Origin: Ureibacillus composti
GTDB lineage: Bacteria > Bacillota > Bacilli > Bacillales_A > Planococcaceae
Reading direction: 5' to 3'
Length of the DNA stretch: 64,000 nucleotides
NCBI GenBank assembly: GCA_030348875.1
Contig: JAUCEP010000002.1
Location: 2,311,001 to 2,375,000 of the forward strand
A model generated the notes under the pieces. It was not told the origin of the DNA. It searched no databases and saw only the letters and a list, made by a program, of their open reading frames with translations. Both the position numbers and the translations under genes were made by a program. Shown one piece after another: positions 1-8,071 of this stretch (position 1 is the stretch's first letter; every line of letters starts with the position of its first letter).

Positions 1-273
1 ATTCCTTTTTCTTTTAGTTGTTTTTGTAAGTCACGAATGTCTGTGAAAGAGTCAAGGTTTTCTGCATTTTGATTCCAACCTGGATTAAACGTTAGCAAGT
101 TTTTTTTCAAACATTCCTTGGAATAGCCCAATGACTGTATCGCCATTTTTTAAAATTAACCAATTCTGCTCGATGTTTCCACCTAATTCTGTAAATCCAA
201 GCTTTTCATAAAATGCTTTTGATGCGTGAATGTCCTTCACCGTTAAACTAACTGAGAATGCGCCTAGTTTCAT
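1..273 (-). pseudogene. VOC (glyoxalase-fold) protein, frameshifted and cut by the window edge
   Basis: The first 55 or so residues are a normal VOC N-terminus ([20 protein letters not shown]). The frame then stops at 85, just after a run of eight A (coding strand) around 110-118. If one A is removed, the frame continues with family-like sequence ([15 protein letters not shown]) and stays open to the window edge at base 1. The simplest reading is a one-base expansion of a homopolymer, either a real frameshift or an assembly error. Substrate unknown; VOC proteins include glyoxalases, dioxygenases and resistance proteins. Confidence 0.75.
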
Positions 274-620
274 AAAATCCTCCGATTATCATTTATTTAG
301 TTCGTCTCCATTATAAAAGATTAACTTGCGATGCTCAAATTTTACCAATTGTGAATTTAAGTTTACATAATAATGTTATATTATAAATAAAAAGAAGGGG
401 ATTTTTATCTCCTCTTCCCTTTCTTCCATAATAATTACTTCGCCATTTCTTCAATAAAGATTATACTTTTTTTAAAATATTTTAAGAGAATTTAAAGTGG
501 AATGGATAAAAAAATGACTCCGGTGTATTACCCGAAGCCATTTACTTGCCACTAAAATCAGTGGCTCTTGTATTAAACTATTCATGCAAGTCAAGAGTAC
601 TAGTGGTTTTATCACAAATT
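274..620. other. intergenic region without a recognisable gene
   Basis: AT-rich spacer. The only structure seen is a short hairpin near 548-565 (GCCACT and AGTGGC arms), downstream of the quinone oxidoreductase on the minus strand. It lacks a strong U-run, so it is at best a weak terminator. Confidence 0.5.
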
Positions 621-1607
621 CTATGAGTTCACATATAGCAACACTTTACCTGTACTTTGTCTTGATTCAATAAGTTCATGTGCATTGGAGGCTTCTTCTA
701 AAGAATAGCGCGCGCCGATTTTCATTTGAAGGCGACCATCCGCTAAATATGGAAGTACTTTATCGGCTGTGTCTTGTAATAGATGAGGACGTCGATTACG
801 GGTTGTCCCTAAACTAAAACCTAGTATGGATCGGCAGCTAGAATGCAAGTCGGTACTTTTCACAATACCAGGTACATCACCATTAGCTATTCCGAAGTTT
901 ACTAATCTACCATAGTAAGTTAAGCAATCTAAGCTTTTTTCCGTCACCCATCCGGAGATTGAATCCAAAATTACATCCGCACCGTTTCCGTCAGTTAATT
1001 CATTAACTTTTTCAGCAAAGTCCTCTGTTTCATAGCAAATCACATGGTCTGCACCAGCATCGACAGCAGCAGAAATTTTTGATTTATTCCCAACTGTTCC
1101 GATTACTTGGCCTGCTCCTAAGACTTTTGCTAACTGAATAGCGGTAGTACCAATTCCACCGGCTGCTGCATGAATCACAACGGTTTCACCCTCCTGAACT
1201 CTTGCAACATCTGCAAGAAGCTTATAGGAAGTAAATGCTACTGTCGGACAAGCTGCCGCAATATCAAAATCTAGTTGATCAGGAATGACAAAAGTTAAAG
1301 CTTCATCTGCGACAACATACTCAGCATAAGACCCTGTTTTAGGGAAAGCAATTACTCGGTCCCCCACTTTTACTTTTTGAACCTCGGAGCCAACTGCTTC
1401 AACAATTCCTGCTGCATCTAACCCAGGGATAAATGGTGGTTGCCCTGTTCCATGATATTGGCCAAATCTTGCTTTAATATCAGCAAAATTGACCGATGTC
1501 GCGACAACTTTAATTAGTACTTGTTGTGATCCAATTGATGGTTGTTCCATTTCAATCAACTTTAACACTTCAGGACCGCCAAATTCAGTAATTACAACCG
1601 CTTTCAT
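621..1607 (-). CDS. zinc-type MDR superfamily quinone oxidoreductase
   Basis: 328 residues, full length for the NADPH:quinone oxidoreductase/zeta-crystallin branch of the medium-chain dehydrogenases. The GroES-like N-terminus (MKAVVITEFGGPEVLK) is followed by the Rossmann nucleotide-binding segment HAAAGGIGTTAIQLAK near residue 147. It is a soluble enzyme expected to reduce quinones or activated alkenes with NADPH. The RBS is GGGGG, about 8 nt before the ATG. It lies 40 bp downstream of the MatC-like carrier on the same strand, so it is probably the last gene of that operon. A paralogue about two-thirds identical by eye lies at 51743-52726. The physiological substrate cannot be told from the sequence. 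Confidence 0.85.
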   Translation of the reverse strand: MKAVVITEFGGPEVLKLIEMEQPSIGSQQVLIKVVATSVNFADIKARFGQYHGTGQPPFIPGLDAAGIVEAVGSEVQKVKVGDRVIAFPKTGSYAEYVVADEALTFVIPDQLDFDIAAACPTVAFTSYKLLADVARVQEGETVVIHAAAGGIGTTAIQLAKVLGAGQVIGTVGNKSKISAAVDAGADHVICYETEDFAEKVNELTDGNGADVILDSISGWVTEKSLDCLTYYGRLVNFGIANGDVPGIVKSTDLHSSCRSILGFSLGTTRNRRPHLLQDTADKVLPYLADGRLQMKIGARYSLEEASNAHELIESRQSTGKVLLYVNS

Positions 1608-1647
1608 TTATACATTCCCCCAAGTTCAATTTTAAATATAGTAAGAA

Positions 1648-2934
1648 TTACAGCATCACTGTGAAAATAAGCCATGCAAGTCCTGGACCAAATGCGATGA
1701 ATAATGCTGCGATTAATAATAGCTTTTTAAAGAAAGAACGTTCTTCCACGCCTTGAACGTTTGCCATGATTAACGCACCGTTTGTAGAGAATGGGCTGAT
1801 ATCAACCACACTCGCTGCAATGGCTAACGTAGCAAGAACTCCTATTGAAGACATCGTTGGATCTTGTAAAATTGGTGCAGCTAATGGAATAACTGCTGTT
1901 AAGAAACCAGTTGTGGAAGCAAAAGCAGAGATTATACCACCAACATACGCAGCAATTAATGTAGCTAATGTTGGACTACCAACGCTTGCAATTTGATTCG
2001 TCATATAATCCATCGTTCCTAATTTGTCCATTACACCAACATACGTCATAATCCCACAGATCATTAACATAACGCCCCAAGGCATTTGTTTAATAACTTG
2101 TGATTGATCTTTCGGACGTATTAAAGATAGTACTAGTCCAATCATTAAAGCGCCAAAGCCCATATCTAGTCCATACGCTAATGCTAATGTAATTAGAAGG
2201 CCAATTCCTAAAAGTGTAACAACTTTATACCAAGTAGGATTTTCATCTTTACTATTAGCAGCGCCTGCATCTCCGCCTTCAACTGAAGCAGCTACTTCTA
2301 ATCCACCGATCACACCTTTAGTATGAAGTTTAATCAATTTAATACCACCGAATGCAATAAAGACGACTACTGAGATTAATACATAAAAAATGAAACAGTA
2401 AACTAACAGCATAATTGGGGAATATGCAATATTTTGTGTGTCCATAACGCCTTTTACAACTAATCCGAAAATATTTAGCGGTGAGAATGAACCCGCATAC
2501 ATTCCGGTAGAAATCAAAGTACCCATTAAGATTGGATTAATTTTATGTTTAAATGCCAAACGCATCGCAATTGGGAATAAAATGGGCCCAATGGCAACCG
2601 TTGAAGCTCCAACAGCTGATAATAATGCAGCTAATGAGAATAATACCCAAGGAAGAAGACCAACATTTCCTTTCACTAGCTTTAAACCGCCAGAAATAAT
2701 CATATCAAGTGTTCCATTATTTAATGCGATAGCAAATAAATAGGTAACCCCTGCTAACAGGATAAACATTTGAACTGGAAATGCTGCAAAGACGTCAGCC
2801 ACTTCTAATCCACTAACATAGGTACCTACTATAAAGGCAGCTACCATCCCTAAAACACCCATATTTACTGAAATTACTGATCCAACTATAAACATCACTA
2901 AAAGTACTAAAAGTGTGATGATTTCTAAACTCAT
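1648..2934 (-). CDS. MatC/UIT1-type dicarboxylate carrier
   Basis: 428 residues, strongly hydrophobic throughout with 10-12 predicted membrane spans. The N-terminal half matches the style of the dicarboxylate carrier MatC family (glycine-rich spans, VGASTVAIGPILFPIA). It is an inner-membrane carrier. Its neighbours, an aconitase-family hydro-lyase and a maleate-isomerase homologue, suggest import of a C4/C5 dicarboxylate such as maleate or a methylated relative; this is inference. A near-perfect AAGGAGGCG lies 7 nt before the ATG. A GTTAACAGTAT motif upstream is shared with the promoter region of the hydro-lyase genes. Confidence 0.75.
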   Translation of the reverse strand: MSLEIITLLVLLVMFIVGSVISVNMGVLGMVAAFIVGTYVSGLEVADVFAAFPVQMFILLAGVTYLFAIALNNGTLDMIISGGLKLVKGNVGLLPWVLFSLAALLSAVGASTVAIGPILFPIAMRLAFKHKINPILMGTLISTGMYAGSFSPLNIFGLVVKGVMDTQNIAYSPIMLLVYCFIFYVLISVVVFIAFGGIKLIKLHTKGVIGGLEVAASVEGGDAGAANSKDENPTWYKVVTLLGIGLLITLALAYGLDMGFGALMIGLVLSLIRPKDQSQVIKQMPWGVMLMICGIMTYVGVMDKLGTMDYMTNQIASVGSPTLATLIAAYVGGIISAFASTTGFLTAVIPLAAPILQDPTMSSIGVLATLAIAASVVDISPFSTNGALIMANVQGVEERSFFKKLLLIAALFIAFGPGLAWLIFTVML

Positions 2935-3056
2935 ATATTTCGCCTCCTTATTGATTCTGTTTGTATGAATGATTCTTTGAGAATTAATCGAAGGAAAACT
3001 TCATCCAAATGAATGAATATTCCGATAATTCATTTTAAATATTTACTTAATGTACC

Positions 3057-3067
3057 GTTAACAGTAT
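3057..3067. promoter_or_regulatory. GTTAACAGTAT motif upstream of the carrier gene
   Basis: The same 11-mer occurs at 6112-6122 in the GntR/hydro-lyase intergenic region. Its location 120 bp upstream of the carrier start suggests that both operons are bound by the same regulator. The match is exact, but the function is inferred. Confidence 0.45.
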
Positions 3068-3220
3068 TAGCTTTAAATCTAGTAAAATAGCTAGATAGCA
3101 ATTGATTAAGAAACTGTTAAACTTACTGATTATGTACTCATAAATGGAACTCTTTTGCATACTGATATTCCCTAAGTTGTAGAAAGAATCTGAAGATGGT
3201 ACATTGTAGCAAGAAACAGC

Positions 3221-3269
3221 GAGAGACTAATGCTAGTTTACTCTAGATCGCTTAATCTATTAGTCTCTC
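3221..3269. terminator. inverted repeat between isomerase and carrier genes, possible terminator
   Basis: Perfect 11-bp arms, GAGAGACTAAT and ATTAGTCTCTC, separated by 27 nt. It sits just after the isomerase stop on the minus strand, but the following U-tract is weak. It may terminate or attenuate transcription between the two transcription units. Confidence 0.45.
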
Positions 3270-3290
3270 TCCTTTTTAAAAATGTTTCAA

Positions 3291-4046
3291 TTAAAATTTC
3301 CCTGATAATAAATAACCCGCATCAGGAACTTCAGTTGAAAGGTTTAGTTCCTTTAAGATTTTATAAACCGTAGCAACTCCAGCTGATAAAACAGGTAGCC
3401 CTAGTCTGTCTTGAACTCTTTGTATAGCTGGCAATGATGGCATTTGTACACAAGCGGATAAAACAACGGCATCTGCACCTTGAATATTTAGTCGATCTGC
3501 AATGCCAATTAAATTTTCAGGATCCAAACGACCAACTTCTAGATTATCAGCTACTTCTAAACTAATAGAGTCAATTACTTCAATTCCAGCCCCGTTTAAG
3601 TAGTCAATCACCGTTTGTGTAAGCGGCTTCATATAAGGTGTGATAATGGATACCTTTTTGGCACCGATTGCTTCTAACCCTTCGATTAATGCACCCGCAC
3701 TACTTACAACTGGAGATTTCCCTCCGTTTTCTTCCGTCACTTTACCTAAACGTTCTTGAGAAATTTCATGATACCCTGGACCCTGGCACATAATCGCTAC
3801 AAGACAAGCGTAAGCCAACACGTCACAGCGAGCGTCGGACAATTCAACTGCACAACGGTCACTATCCACATCCATTTTCTTTAATTCTTCCGGATTCACA
3901 TGCATCATACGCATACGAGCTGAATGGAATGTAAATGTTTCTTCTGGTTTTTCTTGCATTCTTCTTAGAAGCATTGCTGGGATTTCTGTTTCCATTGTTG
4001 TATTAGAACTTGGTACAATTAGACCTACACGATAATTTTTACTCAT
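3291..4046 (-). CDS. maleate cis-trans isomerase family (Asp/Glu racemase superfamily)
   Basis: 251 residues. The N-terminus VGLIVPSSNTTMETEIP is characteristic of maleate isomerase/arylmalonate decarboxylase-type racemases. Two cysteines at residues 81 (ACLVAIMCQG) and 199 (LSACVQMPSL) sit where this family has its catalytic pair. Family enzymes convert maleate to fumarate, or act on malonates. It is cytoplasmic. The gene follows the hydro-lyase small subunit by 87 bp on the same strand. RBS GGAGGGG precedes the ATG. The exact substrate could be maleate or a substituted maleate; I would call it MaiA-like rather than certain maiA. Confidence 0.8.
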   Translation of the reverse strand: MSKNYRVGLIVPSSNTTMETEIPAMLLRRMQEKPEETFTFHSARMRMMHVNPEELKKMDVDSDRCAVELSDARCDVLAYACLVAIMCQGPGYHEISQERLGKVTEENGGKSPVVSSAGALIEGLEAIGAKKVSIITPYMKPLTQTVIDYLNGAGIEVIDSISLEVADNLEVGRLDPENLIGIADRLNIQGADAVVLSACVQMPSLPAIQRVQDRLGLPVLSAGVATVYKILKELNLSTEVPDAGYLLSGKF

Positions 4047-4133
4047 TTTGACCCCTCCTGGTTTATGAAAAAATTGCTTTTCTTATTTGTTATAGGTTTT
4101 ACTAGTTGCAAAAATCTCTAAATTTATTGGGAA

Positions 4134-4631
4134 TTAAGATATTCCTAGTTTCTTTGCTAGGTAAGGTTCCAAACCACCGACTTTTACCATTTCGATTAAA
4201 TGCTCAGGCAGTTTTGTTCCTTCGTATTCTTCACCCTTTGTATGATTAATGATTTTCCCCTCTAAAAGGTTGATTTCAATTTCATCCCCCTCTTCAATGA
4301 CGGATGTATCGAGCATTTCGACTACTGGAAGACCAACATTAATCGAATTACGGTAAAAAATACGCGCGAAGGAGTTTGCAACAATAGCCCCTATTTTGTG
4401 GTATTTTAATACCATTTGTGCTGTTTCTCTACTTGAGCCGGAACCGAAGTTATTTCCAGCGACAATTACATCACCCGGTTGAACTTTTTTCGCAAATTCA
4501 GCATCAATTGCTTCCATTGCATGCTCAGCTTGCTTTTCTACTGGATAGCTCATATATTGTCCGGGAGAAATAATGTCGGTATTGATGTTATCTCCGTATT
4601 TCCATACTCTTCCTCTAATTACGAATGACAT
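4134..4631 (-). CDS. aconitase-family hydro-lyase, small subunit (LeuD/HacB-like)
   Basis: 165 residues, the length of archaeal-type isopropylmalate/homoaconitate/2-methylmalate dehydratase small subunits and shorter than canonical LeuD. Swivel-domain motifs are present: YGDNINTDIISPGQY near residues 12-26, NNFGSGSSRE near 60, and YRNSINVGLP near 92. The ATG overlaps the stop of the large subunit (TAATG), so the two are translationally coupled. It forms the substrate-recognising part of a [4Fe-4S] dehydratase. Absence of leuA/leuB and presence of a maleate-isomerase homologue argue against leucine synthesis and for maleate or citraconate hydration. Confidence 0.8.
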   Translation of the reverse strand: MSFVIRGRVWKYGDNINTDIISPGQYMSYPVEKQAEHAMEAIDAEFAKKVQPGDVIVAGNNFGSGSSRETAQMVLKYHKIGAIVANSFARIFYRNSINVGLPVVEMLDTSVIEEGDEIEINLLEGKIINHTKGEEYEGTKLPEHLIEMVKVGGLEPYLAKKLGIS

Positions 4632-5908
4632 TAAATCATGACCTCCCTCGACAAATACTTTCGTGGGTCCGCTATTTTTCCTTCGATTGCTGTCGCTGCA
4701 ACAGTTGCAGGTGACCCTAAATACACTTCACCGTCTGAACTTCCCATTCGTCCTCTAAAGTTTCGATTGGATGAAGACATGACGACTTCTCCTGCTCCTA
4801 TGACACCACTTGTGAATCCACCACATGCACCACAGGATGGCATATTGACGATACAACCTGCCTCGGTTAAAGTGGTTAAAATTCCTTCTTTATTTGCCTG
4901 CATCCAAACATGTTGTGAGGCTGGTACAACTAAACAGCGGACATTTTTGGCTATTTTTCTTCCTTTTAATATTTCAGCGGCAATTCGCAAATCACTAATT
5001 CGACCATTTGTGCATGAACCTAAATACACTTGATCTACCGCTTTTCCTTCTACAGCGCTTACTGGATGAACATTATCTACCTCATGTGGGCAAGCAACTT
5101 GAGGCTCTAATTCAGAAGCATCAAATTGTAACACACGGGAATAAACCGCGTCTTCATCACTAGCAAACAATTCTATTTCATCTTCTACACCTTTAGAGCG
5201 TAAGTATTCAACCACTGTTTCATCCGGTTCGATTAAACCAGTTTTCGCACCCGCTTCAATCGCCATGTTCGATAATACTAATCTTTCATCCAATGACAAT
5301 TCTTTAATCGCACTGCCAGAAAATTCAATTGTTTGATAGGTTGCGCCGGCATGTCCAAGTTCCTTAATTGTTTTTAACACAATATCTTTTGCGTAAACGC
5401 CTTCTTTTAACTTTCCATCCCATACAACTTTGATGGTTTCAGGAACTTTCAACCATGTTTCACCTGTTAATAAAACACCAATCATTTCGGTAGAACCAAT
5501 TCCAGTTGCAAACGCCCCAAGTGCGCCTGCCATACATGTATGTGAATCGGTTCCAAGAATTAAGCGTCCAGGACGAACATGGCCATGTTCTACAATCACC
5601 TGATGACAAGGGCCTTCAAATTCATAATAGTAAGGAAGGTCGTGATTACGTGCCCAATCTCTAGTGAATTTTAAGATATCCGCTTGTTGAACTGTTGCTG
5701 GAGGTGTACAGTGATCGGAAACTACTACAACTTTATCCTGATCAAATAGTTTTCCTCCAAGACGACGAAAACCTCCGTCAACTAACCATGGACCTAGTAA
5801 ATCATGCATTAAGGCAATATCTACATTTACCCAAACGATCTCTCCAGCCTTTACGCTAGATTGCCCCGAAGCTTTAGCAAGAATTTTTTCTGACATTGTC
5901 ATTCCCAT
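4631..5908 (-). CDS. aconitase-family hydro-lyase, large subunit (LeuC/HacA-like)
   Basis: 425 residues. Cysteines for the [4Fe-4S] cluster are at residues 299 (GSCTNGR), 359 and 362 (PSCGACGG). The dimension and motif spacing fit the LeuC/HacA/DmdA group. AAGGGGGTGA lies about 7 nt before the chosen ATG; a second ATG at codon 4 is possible but has poorer spacing. It is the first gene of the minus-strand operon and diverges from the GntR gene. Candidate reactions: maleate to D-malate, citraconate to 2-methylmalate, or a 2,3-dimethylmalate-type dehydration. Confidence 0.82.
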   Translation of the reverse strand: MGMTMSEKILAKASGQSSVKAGEIVWVNVDIALMHDLLGPWLVDGGFRRLGGKLFDQDKVVVVSDHCTPPATVQQADILKFTRDWARNHDLPYYYEFEGPCHQVIVEHGHVRPGRLILGTDSHTCMAGALGAFATGIGSTEMIGVLLTGETWLKVPETIKVVWDGKLKEGVYAKDIVLKTIKELGHAGATYQTIEFSGSAIKELSLDERLVLSNMAIEAGAKTGLIEPDETVVEYLRSKGVEDEIELFASDEDAVYSRVLQFDASELEPQVACPHEVDNVHPVSAVEGKAVDQVYLGSCTNGRISDLRIAAEILKGRKIAKNVRCLVVPASQHVWMQANKEGILTTLTEAGCIVNMPSCGACGGFTSGVIGAGEVVMSSSNRNFRGRMGSSDGEVYLGSPATVAATAIEGKIADPRKYLSREVMI

Positions 5909-6024
5909 TAATGGTCACCCCCTTGTTAAATGATTACCTTTCTTCAAGTTCCTAATATTCTAGAAAGATATTAATAAAATATCTCCAAATATTTTCACTT
6001 GATTTTTCTCAATTTAACGCATTA

Positions 6025-6038
6025 TGTAAGCGCTTATT
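6025..6038. promoter_or_regulatory. cre-like palindrome upstream of the hydro-lyase operon
   Basis: TGTAAGCGCTTATT contains the symmetric core TAAGCGCTTA of a CcpA catabolite-responsive element. It lies in the divergent intergenic region about 120 bp upstream of the hydro-lyase start. The match is imperfect at the right end. It suggests carbon catabolite repression. Confidence 0.45.
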
Positions 6039-6096
6039 CACAAGTTTTCTATTTTCAGATAATGGAAATCTTGTTTTTTTATCTTAACTTTTCCAT

Positions 6097-6122
6097 TGTT
6101 GACTGTCAACAGTTAACAGTAT
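6097..6122. promoter_or_regulatory. candidate GntR operator (perfect palindrome plus GTTAACAGTAT)
   Basis: TGTTGACTGTCAACA (6097-6111) is a perfect inverted repeat around a central T. It is followed directly by GTTAACAGTAT (6112-6122), which is repeated upstream of the carrier gene. A TTGACT...TATAAA pair on the plus strand overlaps it, although at 15 nt the spacing is short. Position between divergent operon and regulator fits autoregulation by the FCD-GntR protein. Confidence 0.55.
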
Positions 6123-6340
6123 AAAAAATTTAGAAATTTTACTTTTTTCAGACAGAGAATTAGTTTAATATTAATTTACCAACATTAAACTTATATTCTA
6201 TTATCATTTCGCTAATATACAGAGACTCCTAAAATGGAGATTTGGCACTCAAAGTCCCAGTTAAATGGCATCAATGTTACGAAACAACCTTATATCATGA
6301 ATCAACTATGGACCACACTACAATTGAAGGGAGATATGAA

Positions 6341-6988
6341 ATGAGGGAAATTAAAAAAACAGACGCGCTCCATATCCAGGTGTATCAAATCGTCAAAGAA
6401 AAAATTCTAAATGGTGAATTTCAACCTAACGAGCGTCTCGTTGAATCGAAATTAGCAGAACAAATAGGAGTAAGCAGAGGGACAGTTAGAGAAGCTATTC
6501 GAATGTTAACGAAAGATGAGCTGATCGAGCAAAGAGATAGTTACCTCTTTGTTTATAACCCAAGTCAAAATGACATAATAGATATTTATGAATGCAGAAG
6601 GAGCTTAGAGTTACTATCGGTTAGACTAGCGGCACAAAAAATAACGGATGATCAATTAATAGATCTCAATCGAATCATTAAATATTCTAAAGAAGCTTTA
6701 GAAAAAAATGATACGGAAAAACTGACACGCTTAAACCAACAATTCCATGACACCATTACACTTTCTTCACAAAATAAGCAGCTTATTCAATTATTTGAAG
6801 TAATCAGTACAAAAGTGCTCTATATCCGGAATTGCCTCCTAAAAGGACATACGTATAGTTTCCCTGTCTTAATTAACGATCATGAACAGATATTACAGGC
6901 CTTGAAAGAGCGAGATCCAATTAAGGCAGAAACACTTATGAATAAACATATTGAAACGAGTTTAAAGGTTGTACATTCTTCCTCTTAA
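6341..6988 (+). CDS. GntR family regulator, FadR/FCD subfamily
   Basis: 216 residues from the ATG at 6341, preceded by GAAGGGAGAT. The frame is open to a TTG at 6242, but that upstream part has no family-like sequence and no RBS. The N-terminal winged helix (SKLAEQIGVSRGTVREAIRML) is followed by an all-helical FCD ligand domain with the metal-ligand histidines in FHDTI and NDHEQIL. FCD regulators usually sense organic acids. Divergent orientation to the hydro-lyase operon, with a shared operator-like palindrome, makes it the likely pathway regulator. Confidence 0.85.
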   Translation: MREIKKTDALHIQVYQIVKEKILNGEFQPNERLVESKLAEQIGVSRGTVREAIRMLTKDELIEQRDSYLFVYNPSQNDIIDIYECRRSLELLSVRLAAQKITDDQLIDLNRIIKYSKEALEKNDTEKLTRLNQQFHDTITLSSQNKQLIQLFEVISTKVLYIRNCLLKGHTYSFPVLINDHEQILQALKERDPIKAETLMNKHIETSLKVVHSSS

Positions 6989-7050
6989 CCGCAAAACAAC
7001 TTTTAGCGATGATTTGGTCATGCCCTTCCATTACTAAGAGTTAGATAGAA

Positions 7051-7093
7051 GCAAAAAAGGTACCACCAACATAACATATTTGTTGGTAGTACC
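7051..7093 (-). terminator. hairpin oriented as a minus-strand Rho-independent terminator
   Basis: Arms 7059-7071 and 7081-7093 pair over 13 bp with one mismatch. Read on the minus strand the hairpin is followed by a T6 run (7052-7057 complement). There is no minus-strand coding gene between it and proS, so it would end a transcript crossing the tandem array at 7521-7975. It may also serve the GntR gene on the plus strand, where the U-run is missing. Confidence 0.5.
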
Positions 7094-7520
7094 CCGTTTA
7101 GGCTCCTTCCCCTTGGAGTCAAATCTCAAAACTTAATAGAAATAATAAATAATTGGTGATGGACGAAAGCAATCCCCATATAAATATCTTTAAATAATGA
7201 AGAAGATAAAGTTTGCTATCGCTAGTAGACACTATGACAAAACTTTATAAATATTTTGGGAAAATTTAATGTTGAGGCCATTTAAAGTTATTTTCATAGT
7301 AGACCTGTTTGAGTTTTGTTAAATCATGTTCCCATTCTGAAGTAGAATGTTAAAACTACCTCTACCATTCTTTTGACCCTTCGTGACCCTTTATGATATT
7401 CAATAGTATTTTATAGATTTAGTATAAAACAATGGATAGTAGGATATAAGGAATAAAAATAAGGTAAGTTAGCCTAATATTAATCTGATGAACTGCTTTT
7501 CTTTTGAATTTCATGCTAGA

Positions 7521-7975
7521 TTTGTCGTTCATCCCCTGATGAACGACTTTTCATTCGAACTTCCATCTAGTTTTGTCATTCATACCCCTGATGAACGACT
7601 TTTCATTCGAACTTCCATCTAGTTTTGTCGCTCATACCCCTAATGAACGACTTTTCATTCGAACTTCCATCTAGATTTGTCGTTCATACCCCCGATGAAC
7701 GACTTTTCATTCGAACTTCCATCTAGTTTTGTCGCTCATACCCCTAATGAACGACTATTCATTCGAACTTCCATCTAGATTTGTCGTTCATACCCCCGAT
7801 GAACGACTTTTCATTCGAACTTCCATCTAGTTTTATCGTTCATACCCTCGATGAACGATTTTTCCATTCGTTTCCGTTCTAGTTTTGTCGTTCATCCCCT
7901 CGATCAACGATTTTTCTCTTTGTTCTCTATCCTGTTTTGCCATTCATAACCTGAATTTATAAAAAAAATGGGACG
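7521..7975. repeat. tandem array A, nine units of 52 bp, each with a hairpin
   Basis: Unit starts (TTTGTC) fall at 7521, 7572, 7624, 7676, 7728, 7780, 7832, 7884 and about 7936, a fixed 52-bp period after the first unit, which lacks one base. Each unit has arms GTCGTTCAT and ATGAACGAC around a loop ACCCCTG, then a spacer ending in CCATCTAG. Units at the right end are degenerate. The array lies between the GntR gene and the 3' end of proS. It contains no plausible gene. It is related in design to arrays at 29.5 and 43.7 kb. Confidence 0.9.
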
Positions 7976-8070
7976 AGGAACCTGTCCCCCCGTCCCGAAA
8001 AAAAGCTTCCCGTATGATGACGGGAAGCTTTTTGACAATATTGGGACAAGGAACCTGTCCCCGATGTCCC
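7970..8070. repeat. two copies of a small GGGAC...GTCCC palindromic repeat flanking the proS terminator
   Basis: Copy one 7970-7996 and copy two 8043-8070 share GGGAC(G/A)AGGAACCTGTCCCC and end in GTCCC. They are in the same orientation on either side of the proS terminator hairpin. A third copy is at 11573-11599. This is a short dispersed palindromic repeat of REP type. Confidence 0.8.
7998..8034 (-). terminator. Rho-independent terminator of proS
   Basis: Perfect hairpin with arms AAAAAGCTTCCCG and CGGGAAGCTTTTT around an 8-nt loop, followed on the minus strand by a T7 run. It lies 38 bp past the proS stop. Confidence 0.9.
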
Positions 8071-8071
8071 A

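Noticed and set aside
7521..7975. CRISPR array
   Set aside because: Whole 52-bp units including the spacers repeat, and no cas gene is present. The same applies to 29471-30007.
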